From contig NZ_CP019685.1 in NCBI RefSeq assembly GCF_002220775.1, positions 1,178,001-1,242,000 of the forward strand: a stretch of 64,000 nt of DNA, given 5' to 3'. Shown here in pieces: positions 17,555 to 26,676 of this stretch. This stretch comes from Campylobacter sputorum (lineage in GTDB: Bacteria; Campylobacterota; Campylobacteria; Campylobacterales; Campylobacteraceae). The position numbers were made by a program, and so were the translations under genes. The notes beneath the pieces were generated by a model. The model searched no databases, was not told where the DNA came from, and saw only the letters and a program-made list of their open reading frames with translations. Numbering within the stretch: the stretch's first letter is position 1; each line of letters starts with the position of its first letter.

Positions 17555-18612
17555 TATCTCTCCTTTGCAAAAAATCCTAAAATTAGACAAAATACAAGAC
17601 CTATTATAACCATATAAGGACCAAATACACTAACTCCAGCTCCAGATGAAGCTAGAGCAAAATTATGCGAAAATGCAGCTCCTACAATTATTCCAATAAC
17701 AAAAATTCCAGCATCGCTATCACCTTCTCCACTAAGCGTTAGTTGTCTTCCTGGACACCCTCCAGCTAATGCAAATGCCAAACCACAAAGAACCATACTT
17801 AGAAAATTCCATACAATATCATTATGCGCAATTGGCTGATTTGTAAATCCGAGATGAAATTGTCCTAAAACCAAATTCACAACAAAAACACCAACAAATA
17901 GGGCTAAAACACCTTGTAATAGATGTGTATCTTTAAATAAAATTGTATCTCTAAAAGCAGCTATTGTGCAAAATCTTGATCTTTGAGTTAAAACTCCAAT
18001 TATTAATCCAGCAATTATAGATATAACGATATTTGCATGATTACTGCCAGGTCCTTTTTGTGAAAAAAATATAGGTAAATTTTCACCAAAACTAAATTTT
18101 GTTATAAGAAAAACAAATAAAATCAACATAAAGATAGGAATTAAAAGAGATTCAATTTTAGAAATATTCTTGCTTTTTCCAAGACTATAGCCATTTTTTA
18201 AAAATATACTAGCTATAAATATACCAACAAAAAGTCCTACAATACCAGCTATTGCACTAAGATCTCCGCCGCCTAGTCTTATCCAAGCTCTCCAAGGACA
18301 ACCTAAAAATACAAGTGCACCAATGGAAGCAAAAACTCCAAGAAAAAATCTCATTAAAGGCGAAGACCCTCCACGAGGACGAAATTCTTTAAAAAACATA
18401 GATGAGATAAAAGCACCAAAAACCAAGCCAATAATTTCAGGTCTTATATACTGAACTATACTAGCTCTATGAAGACCTATTGCACCACTTATATCTCTCA
18501 AAAAACAAGCACCACAAAATCCCATATTACCAGGATTTCCAAAATATACAAGCAAAGAAGCTATTGCTCCTATTGCAAATCCAGCTATTATAGGAATAAC
18601 AGCAATTCTCAT
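17554..18612 (-). CDS. YedE/YeeE-type selenium-sulfur transporter (FdhT-like)
   Basis: The 352-residue membrane protein has about ten hydrophobic segments and the repeated family motifs NMGFCGACFLRD (about 31-42), FLGCPWRAWIRLGGGD (about 107-122), RSRFCTIAAFRD and LAGGCPGRQLTLSGEGDSDA. The paired cysteines are thought to pass thiosulfate or a selenium compound through the pore. I choose the ATG at 18612 because AAGGG lies nearby; a GTG at 18642 is longer but lacks a site. It heads the four-gene selenium-type unit. Confidence 0.88.
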   Translation of the reverse strand: MRIAVIPIIAGFAIGAIASLLVYFGNPGNMGFCGACFLRDISGAIGLHRASIVQYIRPEIIGLVFGAFISSMFFKEFRPRGGSSPLMRFFLGVFASIGALVFLGCPWRAWIRLGGGDLSAIAGIVGLFVGIFIASIFLKNGYSLGKSKNISKIESLLIPIFMLILFVFLITKFSFGENLPIFFSQKGPGSNHANIVISIIAGLIIGVLTQRSRFCTIAAFRDTILFKDTHLLQGVLALFVGVFVVNLVLGQFHLGFTNQPIAHNDIVWNFLSMVLCGLAFALAGGCPGRQLTLSGEGDSDAGIFVIGIIVGAAFSHNFALASSGAGVSVFGPYMVIIGLVFCLILGFFAKER

Positions 18613-18639
18613 GATTTTCCCTTTGATTAAGAAATGTAA

Positions 18640-18669
18640 CACTAACCTAGTGCAGATAACGATATTATA
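18640..18669 (-). promoter_or_regulatory. Promoter and palindrome of the yedE unit
   Basis: Minus-strand TTTTTGATATAATATC provides a TATAAT -10 (18669-18664). About 12 bases on lies CACTA-ACC-TAGTG (18640-18652), a perfect 5-3-5 inverted repeat at roughly +4 to +16, positioned like a repressor site or leader hairpin. Confidence 0.5.
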
Positions 18670-18891
18670 TCAAAAATTTTTATAAATCAATAAAATTAAG
18701 TATGTATTATTTTATATTTTTAATTTACCAATCTTACTATATCTATAATTGCAAAGTAAAAATAATTTTAAGCTACAATATATGATGAATAATTTAGAAT
18801 AATTCTAAATTTAACTATAAATTAAATATTTTTAGACTTAATCTCAAAACACTCAAAAATAAAAAATTTAATATTAAATATTTTATAAAAG

Positions 18892-19644
18892 TTAAAAATT
18901 TAATATTTTGGGAATTTCAAAACCAAATTCATTAAAGCTATTGTCCAATTCTGCTATAAATTTATAATCTAAAATTTCAGTTTTATAAGAGTGTAAAAAC
19001 ATTCTTTTTGAACTATTTTTACCATATTTTTCATCGCCTATAACTGGATATCCTAAATTCTCAAGATGAAGCCTTATTTGATGTGTTCTACCAGTTTTGA
19101 TATCAACTCTTACTATTGATTTTTTGCCACTTATCATAAATGGATAAATATCACTAATTGCACTCTTACCTTGTGGCGAAATTTTAGAATACGCTCCACC
19201 CTTGCCTTTTATAGTTATTATCGGATTATTTATATGCAACTCTTCGCTAATTATGCCTTTTACCATCGCAATATATGTTTTTTTAACCCGCATATTTTTA
19301 AACTCATTGATAGCAATTTTGCCAAATTCTTCATTTTTGTAAAGAAGCAATACACCGCTTGTATCCTTGTCTAGCCTATTTAAAAGAGTAAATTTAAAAT
19401 CTTTTGCAATTTTCTCACTTATTGTAAATGGTGGCTTATTTATCGCTATTATATTTTCATCTTCAAAAATAACTTTTGGCTTGGCAACTTTTAAAATATT
19501 AAAAACACTTTTTTCGCCAATCTCTCCCCTAGCTACAACTATTTTTTTTCCGCCAACACTTACAAGACCATTATCGATAAGAGCCTTTGCTTCATTGTTT
19601 GAAATTTTTTCTTGCAATGCAAGAAGTTTATAAGCTTTTTCCAT
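18892..19644 (-). CDS. RluA-family pseudouridine synthase
   Basis: The 250-residue enzyme isomerises uridine in rRNA. An S4-like domain fills about residues 2-50 and the catalytic domain follows. The active-site motif NRLDKDTSG has Asp92 and shows Asn where most members have His. VDIKTGRTHQIRLHLENLGYPVIGDEKYG (two adjacent blocks, about 176-204) is the classic second motif of the family. The ATG at 19644 overlaps the end of waaA by 17 bases; a TTG at 19650 is an alternative. The target uridine cannot be told from sequence. Confidence 0.88.
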   Translation of the reverse strand: MEKAYKLLALQEKISNNEAKALIDNGLVSVGGKKIVVARGEIGEKSVFNILKVAKPKVIFEDENIIAINKPPFTISEKIAKDFKFTLLNRLDKDTSGVLLLYKNEEFGKIAINEFKNMRVKKTYIAMVKGIISEELHINNPIITIKGKGGAYSKISPQGKSAISDIYPFMISGKKSIVRVDIKTGRTHQIRLHLENLGYPVIGDEKYGKNSSKRMFLHSYKTEILDYKFIAELDNSFNEFGFEIPKILNF

Positions 19645-20776
19645 TTTCAATCTTTTCTATTATTATATTTTTTATCAAATTTAAATCACATCTATTTTTT
19701 ATACGGCTAGCTTTTAAATTTTGATGAATTTTAACATCTATATCATCAACATCGCAAAAATATACATTTTCCACACTACTAAAAAGTGCTTTTTGGTTTT
19801 CTATAAATTTACCATTTATAAGAATTTTTTCAAACTGTGCAACTTCTATAGGATTGTGTCCACCGATACCTTTTATAAAACTACCACCAAGAATGACTAT
19901 ATCGCAAATATTATAAAAATTTATAAGCTCCCCTAAAGCATCTAGCAAAATACAGCGTGATTTCAAGCCTAAGTTTTGAGAAAATTTCTCATAACTTAAA
20001 TTTCTATCTTTCGCCCAAGAAGAAAAAATTTTATCAACTTTATCAAATCTCTCTGGATGTCTTGGAGCTAGGATAATGCTTTCATTTTCTTTTAATTTCA
20101 AATTTTTTAATATCAACTCTTCTTCGCCTTCGTGCGTACTTGCTATACAAATAACCTTTTCATTAAATTTATTATATATTTTTGAAGGTGTCATTAAATT
20201 TGCACTTTTTATATTTCCTACAACTTGCACATTTTTAGCACAAAGCTCTTCTAATCTTTTTTTATCATTCTCACTTTGAGCCAAAACAAGGTCAATACAC
20301 TCAAATACTTTTTTATAATAAAACTTTGCTTTTAAATATCTGTTATACGATTTATCACTTATGCGAGCATTTAGCAAAATCACATAAGATCCATTTTTTT
20401 TAGCACTTCTTACTAAATTTAGCCAAAGCTCAGCTTCAAATATAACTACAACTTTACTTTTATTAAGCCAAAAAGGTAAAAACATTTCATATGGCAAAAA
20501 GGCTAAATTTGAACTGAAATTTTTTGCAAGTTCATACCCAGTATTTGTTATGGTTGTTATGGATAAATTTCTAAACTCTTTTAAAAGTGGTACACAAGCA
20601 TTAACTTCGCCATAACTACACATATGAAAATGTATATCTGAATTTTTTAATGAAGCATTTTTATACAAAAAAAATCTAGCCGGTATACTCTTTTGATACT
20701 TTTTTTTAAAAGACAGCACAAACAAAAATGGAGCACAAACTATCCAAATTATAAAAGTAAAAAAAGAGTATATCAC
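19628..20776 (-). CDS. waaA: Kdo transferase WaaA
   Basis: WaaA attaches Kdo to lipid A precursor at the inner membrane. The N-terminal hydrophobic anchor (about 1-24) is followed by HFHMCSYGEVNA with the catalytic-type Glu57 (HxxSxGE in relatives). The C-terminal half has ILAPRHPERF and ILGGSFIKGIGGHNPIE, both typical of GT30. The length of 382 residues is slightly short but normal for Campylobacter. The start is GTG. It lies between the zinc-ribbon protein gene (11 bases upstream) and the pseudouridine synthase gene that overlaps its end. Confidence 0.93.
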   Translation of the reverse strand: MIYSFFTFIIWIVCAPFLFVLSFKKKYQKSIPARFFLYKNASLKNSDIHFHMCSYGEVNACVPLLKEFRNLSITTITNTGYELAKNFSSNLAFLPYEMFLPFWLNKSKVVVIFEAELWLNLVRSAKKNGSYVILLNARISDKSYNRYLKAKFYYKKVFECIDLVLAQSENDKKRLEELCAKNVQVVGNIKSANLMTPSKIYNKFNEKVICIASTHEGEEELILKNLKLKENESIILAPRHPERFDKVDKIFSSWAKDRNLSYEKFSQNLGLKSRCILLDALGELINFYNICDIVILGGSFIKGIGGHNPIEVAQFEKILINGKFIENQKALFSSVENVYFCDVDDIDVKIHQNLKASRIKNRCDLNLIKNIIIEKIENGKSL

Positions 20777-20787
20777 AAGGTTTCTTA

Positions 20788-21585
20788 CTACTCTTGTATA
20801 TCTTCTTGCACTTTTATTTTAGATGATGTTTTTTTTGGTTTATTTTCTTTTATTTGCTCTACATCCACAGCAGTGTCATTTACTTCATTTACATAAAGTA
20901 TTCTACCGCAATGAGGGCAAGTTATTATATCATCACCTTTTAAAACAGAGGCGTAAGTTTTATCATTTATTTTCATAAAACATCCGTAACAAGCCTGTTT
21001 TTTAACTTCAACAACAGATGTATTTCCAGCCCATTTACGGACTTTTTCATAAAAAGATAGTATTTTTTGATTCATTTTACTAATTAACTTATCTTTTTTA
21101 TCATACACTTTTTTTCTATCTTTTTCTATAGCTTCTATCTCATCTTTTGAATTATTTTCTAAATTTTCTATCTCTTTTAAAATTTCTTTTTTCTTTAATT
21201 CAAGCTCTTCTTTTAACACATTTCTATTTTCTATAAGTTTTTCATACTTTTGCATATCGTCATTTGCGGCATCAAGTTGCTCTTTTGTAACATCTTCTTC
21301 TATTTTTAAAGCTTTACTTTCTCTATCTGTTTTTACTTGAGATGATTTTTTAGATATCTCTTTTATTTTTGCGGCAAATTCAGCTATGTGGATATTTGTT
21401 TGCGATTGTTGAGAATTTATATCTTTTATTTCAGATATTATATTTTCTATTTTCTCATCTATAGCCTTTTGCTCATCTTGTTTTTTGGCAAGTTCTTTTT
21501 GTGCCTTTTTAAGTCTTGGTTCAAAACTGTCAATTTGAGCATCTATTTTAGAAAGTTCAACTAGCTGTTGTAAATATATATTCAT
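20788..21585 (-). CDS. Coiled-coil protein with C4 zinc ribbon
   Basis: The 265-residue protein is a long coiled coil (about residues 20-180, dense in Lys, Glu and Gln) ending in a four-cysteine zinc ribbon: CYGC at about 197-200 and CPHCGRILY about 23 residues later. This is the bacterial C4-type zinc ribbon family (also known as CdsZ-like), common in Campylobacter and Helicobacter and suggested to bind nucleic acid. The ATG overlaps the stop of the Nif3 gene by 4 bases. A Lys/Glu-rich tail follows the ribbon. Confidence 0.85.
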   Translation of the reverse strand: MNIYLQQLVELSKIDAQIDSFEPRLKKAQKELAKKQDEQKAIDEKIENIISEIKDINSQQSQTNIHIAEFAAKIKEISKKSSQVKTDRESKALKIEEDVTKEQLDAANDDMQKYEKLIENRNVLKEELELKKKEILKEIENLENNSKDEIEAIEKDRKKVYDKKDKLISKMNQKILSFYEKVRKWAGNTSVVEVKKQACYGCFMKINDKTYASVLKGDDIITCPHCGRILYVNEVNDTAVDVEQIKENKPKKTSSKIKVQEDIQE

Positions 21586-22316
21586 AATTTTCCTTCGTAG
21601 TAGTTAAATGGATTAATTGAATTTTTAATTATACTCTTAATTTGTTTTTTTTGCAATAGCTCCCTTAGACAATGACCAAAATACCGCTCGCTTTCATAAT
21701 GACCTATGTCTATTAAAGATACTCTATTTTCATAGCACTGCAAAGCAGTATGATATTTTATGTCGCCTGTTATAAAACAATCCACATCTATATCTTTTAC
21801 AAGTTCAGAGCCACTTCCCGTGCAAAATCCAACTTTTGAAACATTTTGGTTCGCTTTTACAAACTTAACATTTTTTAAATTTAACTTTTTTGCAACATCT
21901 TCCAAAAGCTCATCAAAACTTGAATTTATATCAAAAAATATCACAAAATCTTCTATCTTGCTTATATCATAACCTAAAATTTCAGTTGCCACAAATTTAT
22001 TTAAAACATACTTATCAAAATTTGTATGCATAGATATCAAAGATATATTTTTTTTAAGCATTTTTTTAATGATATTTGATGGATACAAAGCGGTATTTAT
22101 ACTTTTTAATCCACTAAATATAAGAGGGTGATGAGTTATAATAAGCGAGTTTTGACTCAACTCATCAATCATATTACTATCTATATCCAAACTTAAATAA
22201 ATATCACCAAACTCACTTTTCATTGATCCTATTTGAAGTCCAGAATTATCCCATTTTTCTTGGTCACAAAATGGTGCGATATCATCTAAAATACTATAAA
22301 TTTTTTCTATTTTCAT
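21582..22316 (-). CDS. Nif3-like dinuclear metal-centre protein
   Basis: The 244-residue protein has the family start [20 protein letters not shown] (about 12-31), the metal-binding [12 protein letters not shown] (two His near 61-62) and the second ligand set DIGHYESER near residue 206. Nif3/YbgI proteins form hexameric toroids with two metals per subunit; the substrate is uncertain, with GTP cyclohydrolase I type IB-like and hydrolase roles suggested. It overlaps glyQ by 23 bases. Confidence 0.9.
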   Translation of the reverse strand: MKIEKIYSILDDIAPFCDQEKWDNSGLQIGSMKSEFGDIYLSLDIDSNMIDELSQNSLIITHHPLIFSGLKSINTALYPSNIIKKMLKKNISLISMHTNFDKYVLNKFVATEILGYDISKIEDFVIFFDINSSFDELLEDVAKKLNLKNVKFVKANQNVSKVGFCTGSGSELVKDIDVDCFITGDIKYHTALQCYENRVSLIDIGHYESERYFGHCLRELLQKKQIKSIIKNSINPFNYYEGKL

Positions 22317-23160
22317 TTTCTAAATACACCAATGCACAAGATTTGGCTAATTCGCGAATTTTTAATATATATTCTTGTCTTTGTGTTACACTTATAACAC
22401 CTCTTGCATCTAAAACATTAAATGTATGTGCAGCAAGCATACAATAATCATACGCTGGAAGAGCTATACCTTTACTAAGCGCATTTTTACACTCATTAAA
22501 ATAACTATCAAAATGCGAAAAAAGCATTTTTGTATCAGCAACTTCAAAGTTATAAACACTAAACTCATACTCACTTCTTTTATGAACATCACCATAAGTT
22601 ACGATACTACCTTTATTATCATCCCAAATGATATCATAGACATTATCCACATCTTGAAGATACATAGCAAGTCGCTCTAAACCATAAGTAACTTCGCCAC
22701 TTATCTTATCGCAAGGAATTCCGCCAACTTGTTGAAAATATGTAAACTGAGTAACTTCCATCCCATCTAGCCAAACTTCCCAACCAAGTCCCCAAGCACC
22801 AAGAGTTGGACTCTCCCAGTTATCTTCTATAAATCTTATATCATGTTTTTTAAGATCAAGCCCCAAAACTTCCAAGCTTTTTAGATAAAGCTCTTGCAAG
22901 TTTGCTGGATTTGGCTTCATTATAACTTGAAACTGATAATAACTTCCAAGTCTATTTGGATTTTCGCCATACCTTCCATCAGTTGGACGGCGAGAGGGAG
23001 CTACATAAGCTACATTCCATGGTTTTTGTCCCAAAGAGCGTAAAAATGTGGCTTGATGATAAGTTCCAGCTCCTGCTGGCATATCATAAGGTTGAACTAT
23101 CAAGCAACCTTGCTCATGCCAATATTTTTGTAATGTTAAAATAATCTGCGAAAATGTCAT
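22294..23160 (-). CDS. glyQ: Glycyl-tRNA synthetase alpha chain
   Basis: GlyQ is the catalytic subunit of the heterotetrameric glycyl-tRNA synthetase. The opening [19 protein letters not shown] and the blocks [17 protein letters not shown] (about 24-40), [16 protein letters not shown] and [13 protein letters not shown] are essentially invariant in the family. At 288 residues the protein is of normal length. The beta subunit glyS is not in the window, as is usual in Campylobacter where the two are unlinked. Confidence 0.97.
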   Translation of the reverse strand: MTFSQIILTLQKYWHEQGCLIVQPYDMPAGAGTYHQATFLRSLGQKPWNVAYVAPSRRPTDGRYGENPNRLGSYYQFQVIMKPNPANLQELYLKSLEVLGLDLKKHDIRFIEDNWESPTLGAWGLGWEVWLDGMEVTQFTYFQQVGGIPCDKISGEVTYGLERLAMYLQDVDNVYDIIWDDNKGSIVTYGDVHKRSEYEFSVYNFEVADTKMLFSHFDSYFNECKNALSKGIALPAYDYCMLAAHTFNVLDARGVISVTQRQEYILKIRELAKSCALVYLENENRKNL

Positions 23161-23577
23161 TCATTTTATCCCTATATAAATTTCTAAATTTCCATCAAAA
23201 TATCGTTCAAAATCTGTTTTGTAAGCTCTTGTTAAATTTGAACTTTCAAAAAAACTCCATATTTGTTTCCATAAATTTAAAGTATCGCTACTATTTTCAA
23301 ATTTAGAAGTAAAGACTGCATATTTACCACTACTAATCTTTGATGTCTTTAAATTTAAAGAAGATTGTGATTTGGTGCCTATACAAAAAATATATTCTCC
23401 ATTTACATCACTTTCATAATCGCTATAAGTACAATAAATTTCACTTTTACCATCATAGCTTTGTAGAAATTTGCCCCATAATGGTGCTATTTTTGGCGAT
23501 TTTGTTTCATCTAAATTTGAAGTTTTTGCACTAAATCCATAAACTTCAAATTCTTCTAAAATTTCCACAAAACGCAT
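23161..23577 (-). CDS. GyrI-like effector-binding domain protein
   Basis: The 138-residue protein looks like a stand-alone GyrI/AraC effector-binding domain: a beta opening RFVEILEEFEVYGFSAKTS, the conserved LWGKFLQ helix (about 34-40), and YCTYSDYESDVNGEYIFCIG in the middle. Such domains bind small amphipathic ligands or gyrase. No DNA-binding part is attached. It lies directly upstream of glyQ with no intergenic space, and two bases from the DUF3972 gene. Confidence 0.7.
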   Translation of the reverse strand: MRFVEILEEFEVYGFSAKTSNLDETKSPKIAPLWGKFLQSYDGKSEIYCTYSDYESDVNGEYIFCIGTKSQSSLNLKTSKISSGKYAVFTSKFENSSDTLNLWKQIWSFFESSNLTRAYKTDFERYFDGNLEIYIGIK

Positions 23578-23579
23578 AA

Positions 23580-24050
23580 CTATTTTTCTTTAAAATTATC
23601 TACTGCTTTGTTCCACATAAGTTTGTATTTACGCTTTAAAAACTCAACTTCTTGTTGAGAGTTTTTTAACTGAGTTGATAAAAGCTCAACTGTTTTTCTA
23701 TCTTCATCATAAAGCTCTTGCATAGAACAAATTGCATCTTTTAAAAATTTATTTTCATTCCTTAAAGAACTTAGCGTTTCATCTTTTGCATCCAATACTT
23801 TTTCGTGTAAATTTAAAATAGTCCCTATGGTTTTCTCTACAAAACTCTCGCCTGGCAAAGAAGTATTTTGCATAACCGGTGTTTGCATATCTGAAGGGAT
23901 TATACTCATTGTGCCTTGCGATGCTTCTATATAAACAACACCATTTTCCTCTTTTGAATTTAGCGTTCCTTTTTCGATCATATTTTCTATAACTTCGCGG
24001 TCTAAATGAACAAGCTTACAAAACTCATCAATCTCAAGATATGTTTGCAT
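23580..24050 (-). CDS. DUF3972 protein
   Basis: The 156-residue protein opens with MQTYLEIDEFCKLVHLDREV, a MerR-like helix-turn-helix region, and ends in a coiled coil (about 80-150, rich in Lys, Glu and Gln). This is the epsilonproteobacterial DUF3972 family. The layout suggests a DNA-binding or scaffolding protein, but no function is known to me. It is nine bases downstream of purE. Confidence 0.75.
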   Translation of the reverse strand: MQTYLEIDEFCKLVHLDREVIENMIEKGTLNSKEENGVVYIEASQGTMSIIPSDMQTPVMQNTSLPGESFVEKTIGTILNLHEKVLDAKDETLSSLRNENKFLKDAICSMQELYDEDRKTVELLSTQLKNSQQEVEFLKRKYKLMWNKAVDNFKEK

Positions 24051-24059
24051 ATATTATCC

Positions 24060-24566
24060 TTAAAGTAATTTTTCTATGCTAGAAGAATCTTCTTCGACTT
24101 TTTTGCTTTTAGCTTCTCTATCTTTCTTTAACTTTGCTGCAAGATCTTCATCGCTAAGTGCCAAAATTTGCATAGCCAAATATGCGGCATTTGTAGCACC
24201 AGCTTTACCTATAGCAACACTAGCAACAGGAATTCCTCCGGGCATTTGAACAGTAGAGTACAACGCATCTACGCCATTTAACGCACTTCCACTCATAGGT
24301 ATACCAATTACTGGTTTTGTAGTATGAGCCGCAACAACTCCTGCTAAATGTGCAGCCATTCCAGCAGCACAGATAAATACTTGCGAGCCTTTTTTCTCAG
24401 CATTTATTACATAATCCATTGTTCTTTTTGGACTTCTATGAGCTGAGCTAACAATCATTTCATATAAAATATCAAATTTATCAAAAATCTTAGCACACTC
24501 ACTTACTATCTCATAATCACTTTTACTACCCATTATAATAGATACAAATTTAATATCATTTTTCAT
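24060..24566 (-). CDS. purE: N5-carboxyaminoimidazole ribonucleotide mutase PurE
   Basis: PurE moves the carboxyl group of N5-CAIR to CAIR in purine synthesis. The IIMGSKSDYEIV motif (about 9-20), SSAHRSPKRT (catalytic His near 44) and the GIPMSGSALNGVDALYSTVQMPGG block (about 92-115) are diagnostic of class I PurE. I start it at the ATG at 24566, with GAAAGGA upstream. It overlaps the U32 peptidase gene by 11 bases. A C-terminal Lys/Glu tail extends past the usual fold. Confidence 0.96.
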   Translation of the reverse strand: MKNDIKFVSIIMGSKSDYEIVSECAKIFDKFDILYEMIVSSAHRSPKRTMDYVINAEKKGSQVFICAAGMAAHLAGVVAAHTTKPVIGIPMSGSALNGVDALYSTVQMPGGIPVASVAIGKAGATNAAYLAMQILALSDEDLAAKLKKDREAKSKKVEEDSSSIEKLL

Positions 24567-25821
24567 CAATTTCCTTTCGCAAAAAACTAAACTTAGGTAA
24601 TTTAACCGGAAGTTTTATCTCATTTTCATTACCACTATGAATTTCATCAAATTCTTTACCTTTAGAGCTAATAAGTTTTTTAAATTCAATAAAATATGTG
24701 TTGTTTTTGAAATAAACTTTTCCAAACTCATTATCAACTTCTTCTAATTTTGAACCAAGTGGCATAAAAATTTCATACTTACTTCCAAGCTTTATCTTGC
24801 CTTTTGTTTTAAAAAACTCACCATCTTCACTTATAGCATGCACTTCTTTTGTACCATCTTCAAGATTTGAATTAAAATTTTGTGAATCATCTCTATCATA
24901 AGGTTTATGAACTATATATCCATCCATAAAACCTCTGCTTTTTAAAGTATTAAGCTCATTTTGATATTTTTTATCATCAAATTTTCCGCTCAATGCATCG
25001 TCTATAGCCATTCTGTAAGCTTTTGTTGCACAAGCAACATAGTATTCACTCTTTGTTCTTCCTTCTACCTTTAAACTATCTATGCTATTGGTTTTAATGA
25101 TATTTTCTACATGAGAAGCTAAATTCAAATCTTTTGAGTTAAATATATAAGTTCCAGTTTCATCTTCATTTAATCTAAAAAGCGTTGAATTATCTTCGCT
25201 TTTTGCATAAAGTTCATATTTAAATCTACAATCATTAGCACAACTTCCTCGGTTACTAAGACGCCCACTTTGAACCGCACTTATAAGGCATCTTCCACTA
25301 TAAGCAAAACACATAGAGCCGTGACAAAATATCTCTATTTCAAGATTAGGAATTTCTTCTTTTATTTTAACTACATCCTTTAAACTCATCTCTCTAGCAA
25401 CAACTATCCTACTTACGCCCATTTCATAATACATCTTAGCATCTAAATAATTCATAACATTTGCTTGAGTTGAAAGATGAATCTCAACCTTATCAGAAAT
25501 CTCTTTTATCAAAGAAATAACGCCTGGTGTTGCTACTATAAACGCATCAACACCCATTTCAACTAAAAGCTCTATATAGGTTTTTAAATTTTTAAGCTGC
25601 GAATTAAAAGGAAAAGCATTCATTGTTGCATAAAATTTCTTACCTTTTTGATGAGTAAATTTTACACCCTCGTTAAAACTATCTTTATCAAATTCTCTTC
25701 CAGCCCTACTTCTTAAAGAAAAAGTTGAAATTCCGCCATATACAGCATTAGCACCATATTCAAGAGCTATTTTTAGTTTTGAGAGATTTCCTGCAGGACT
25801 TAACAGCTCTGGTATTATCAT
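24556..25821 (-). CDS. U32-family peptidase (RlhA/TrhP type)
   Basis: The 421-residue protein has the U32 motif EIFCHGSMCFAYSGRCL (about 161-177) with Cys-rich continuation SNRGSCANDCR, where several cysteines likely bind an Fe-S cluster. Relatives labelled peptidases are in fact needed for hydroxylation of tRNA or 23S rRNA (TrhP, RlhA). The opening PELLSPAGNLSKLKIALEYGA is typical. It overlaps the CheZ gene by 4 bases and purE by 11. Confidence 0.88.
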   Translation of the reverse strand: MIIPELLSPAGNLSKLKIALEYGANAVYGGISTFSLRSRAGREFDKDSFNEGVKFTHQKGKKFYATMNAFPFNSQLKNLKTYIELLVEMGVDAFIVATPGVISLIKEISDKVEIHLSTQANVMNYLDAKMYYEMGVSRIVVAREMSLKDVVKIKEEIPNLEIEIFCHGSMCFAYSGRCLISAVQSGRLSNRGSCANDCRFKYELYAKSEDNSTLFRLNEDETGTYIFNSKDLNLASHVENIIKTNSIDSLKVEGRTKSEYYVACATKAYRMAIDDALSGKFDDKKYQNELNTLKSRGFMDGYIVHKPYDRDDSQNFNSNLEDGTKEVHAISEDGEFFKTKGKIKLGSKYEIFMPLGSKLEEVDNEFGKVYFKNNTYFIEFKKLISSKGKEFDEIHSGNENEIKLPVKLPKFSFLRKEIDEK

Positions 25822-26558
25822 TTTTTAGTTAAACTCTCAATAAGTGCTTCTATATCTTCATTGCTAACAACATTTTCTGTCTCTGTATCACCTTGAATGT
25901 GTATAGCAGAACCTACACGCTTTTCATCATCTATAGAGCCTTCAAATAAGCTACTCATATATTTGCTAAGTGCTCTCATAACATTTATAACACGCTCTAT
26001 TTTTTGTCTATGTATATCTTGGTACTGCATCATATCCATAATCATCATAATCTCATCTTGCCCCATCTGTAAATTACTAATAGCTGATTCTGTATCAGAT
26101 TTAAGATTATTATTTCTTTCTAAAGCTTCTTTAAATGTTCCAACATTTGGAAATTTTTCACAAAGCGTTGTAAATAATTCTATATTATAATCAAGTCCTT
26201 CTATGATGTTATTTGCAGAATTTTCAGCATCTGCACAAAAATTTGTGATAGTTTCAAGCTTATCAAACATTTCAGTAGCTTTTACTTCAGAATCTTTTGT
26301 AACATCATCAAGTTGTTTAACCATTTTATGATCTTCTGTTGGTGGTGGTGGTGGCCAAGCCGATGTTGAGCTAATCTTGTAATTTTTAGCTTCTTCGCTA
26401 TTTAACCCATCATCATATTTGCTATCTTTTTGCTCATTCTTATCAACAATATTTTCTTCATTGATATTATCTTCAATATCATCTTTTGTTTCTTCATCCA
26501 TAAGTGATACATCATCAAGTCCGCCGGACATTAGAGCGTCTAGTTCTTCTTGCGTCAT
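25818..26558 (-). CDS. cheZ: CheZ-like CheY-P phosphatase (epsilonproteobacterial type)
   Basis: The 246-residue protein is a remote CheZ homologue. The helix MMQYQDIHRQKIERVINVM has the Asp and Gln spaced as in the CheZ phosphatase motif (D181 and Q185), with the Gln inserting into the CheY active site. The N-terminus MTQEELDALMSGG resembles the CheY-binding peptide of FliM, and the C-terminus SNEDIEALIESL resembles the CheY-binding tail of E. coli CheZ. Between them is an acidic linker and a PPPPP run near residue 70. The ATG at 26558 has AGGAG five bases upstream. Confidence 0.87.
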   Translation of the reverse strand: MTQEELDALMSGGLDDVSLMDEETKDDIEDNINEENIVDKNEQKDSKYDDGLNSEEAKNYKISSTSAWPPPPPTEDHKMVKQLDDVTKDSEVKATEMFDKLETITNFCADAENSANNIIEGLDYNIELFTTLCEKFPNVGTFKEALERNNNLKSDTESAISNLQMGQDEIMMIMDMMQYQDIHRQKIERVINVMRALSKYMSSLFEGSIDDEKRVGSAIHIQGDTETENVVSNEDIEALIESLTKK

Positions 26559-26676
26559 AAAAACTCCTAAATGCAAAATCTTTTCATATTATATTAAAAA
26601 TTTGCTGAAATATTTGTTTAATGTATAAAATTTGGTTGTAAAATTACAAAACGACACTCAAAAATTAGGAGATAAA

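Noticed and set aside
17345-17590. Longer 81-residue form of the TusA-like protein
   Set aside because: Its start lies inside yedE without a ribosome binding site, whereas the GTG at 17554 has AAAGGAG at ideal distance and one-base coupling to the yedE stop.
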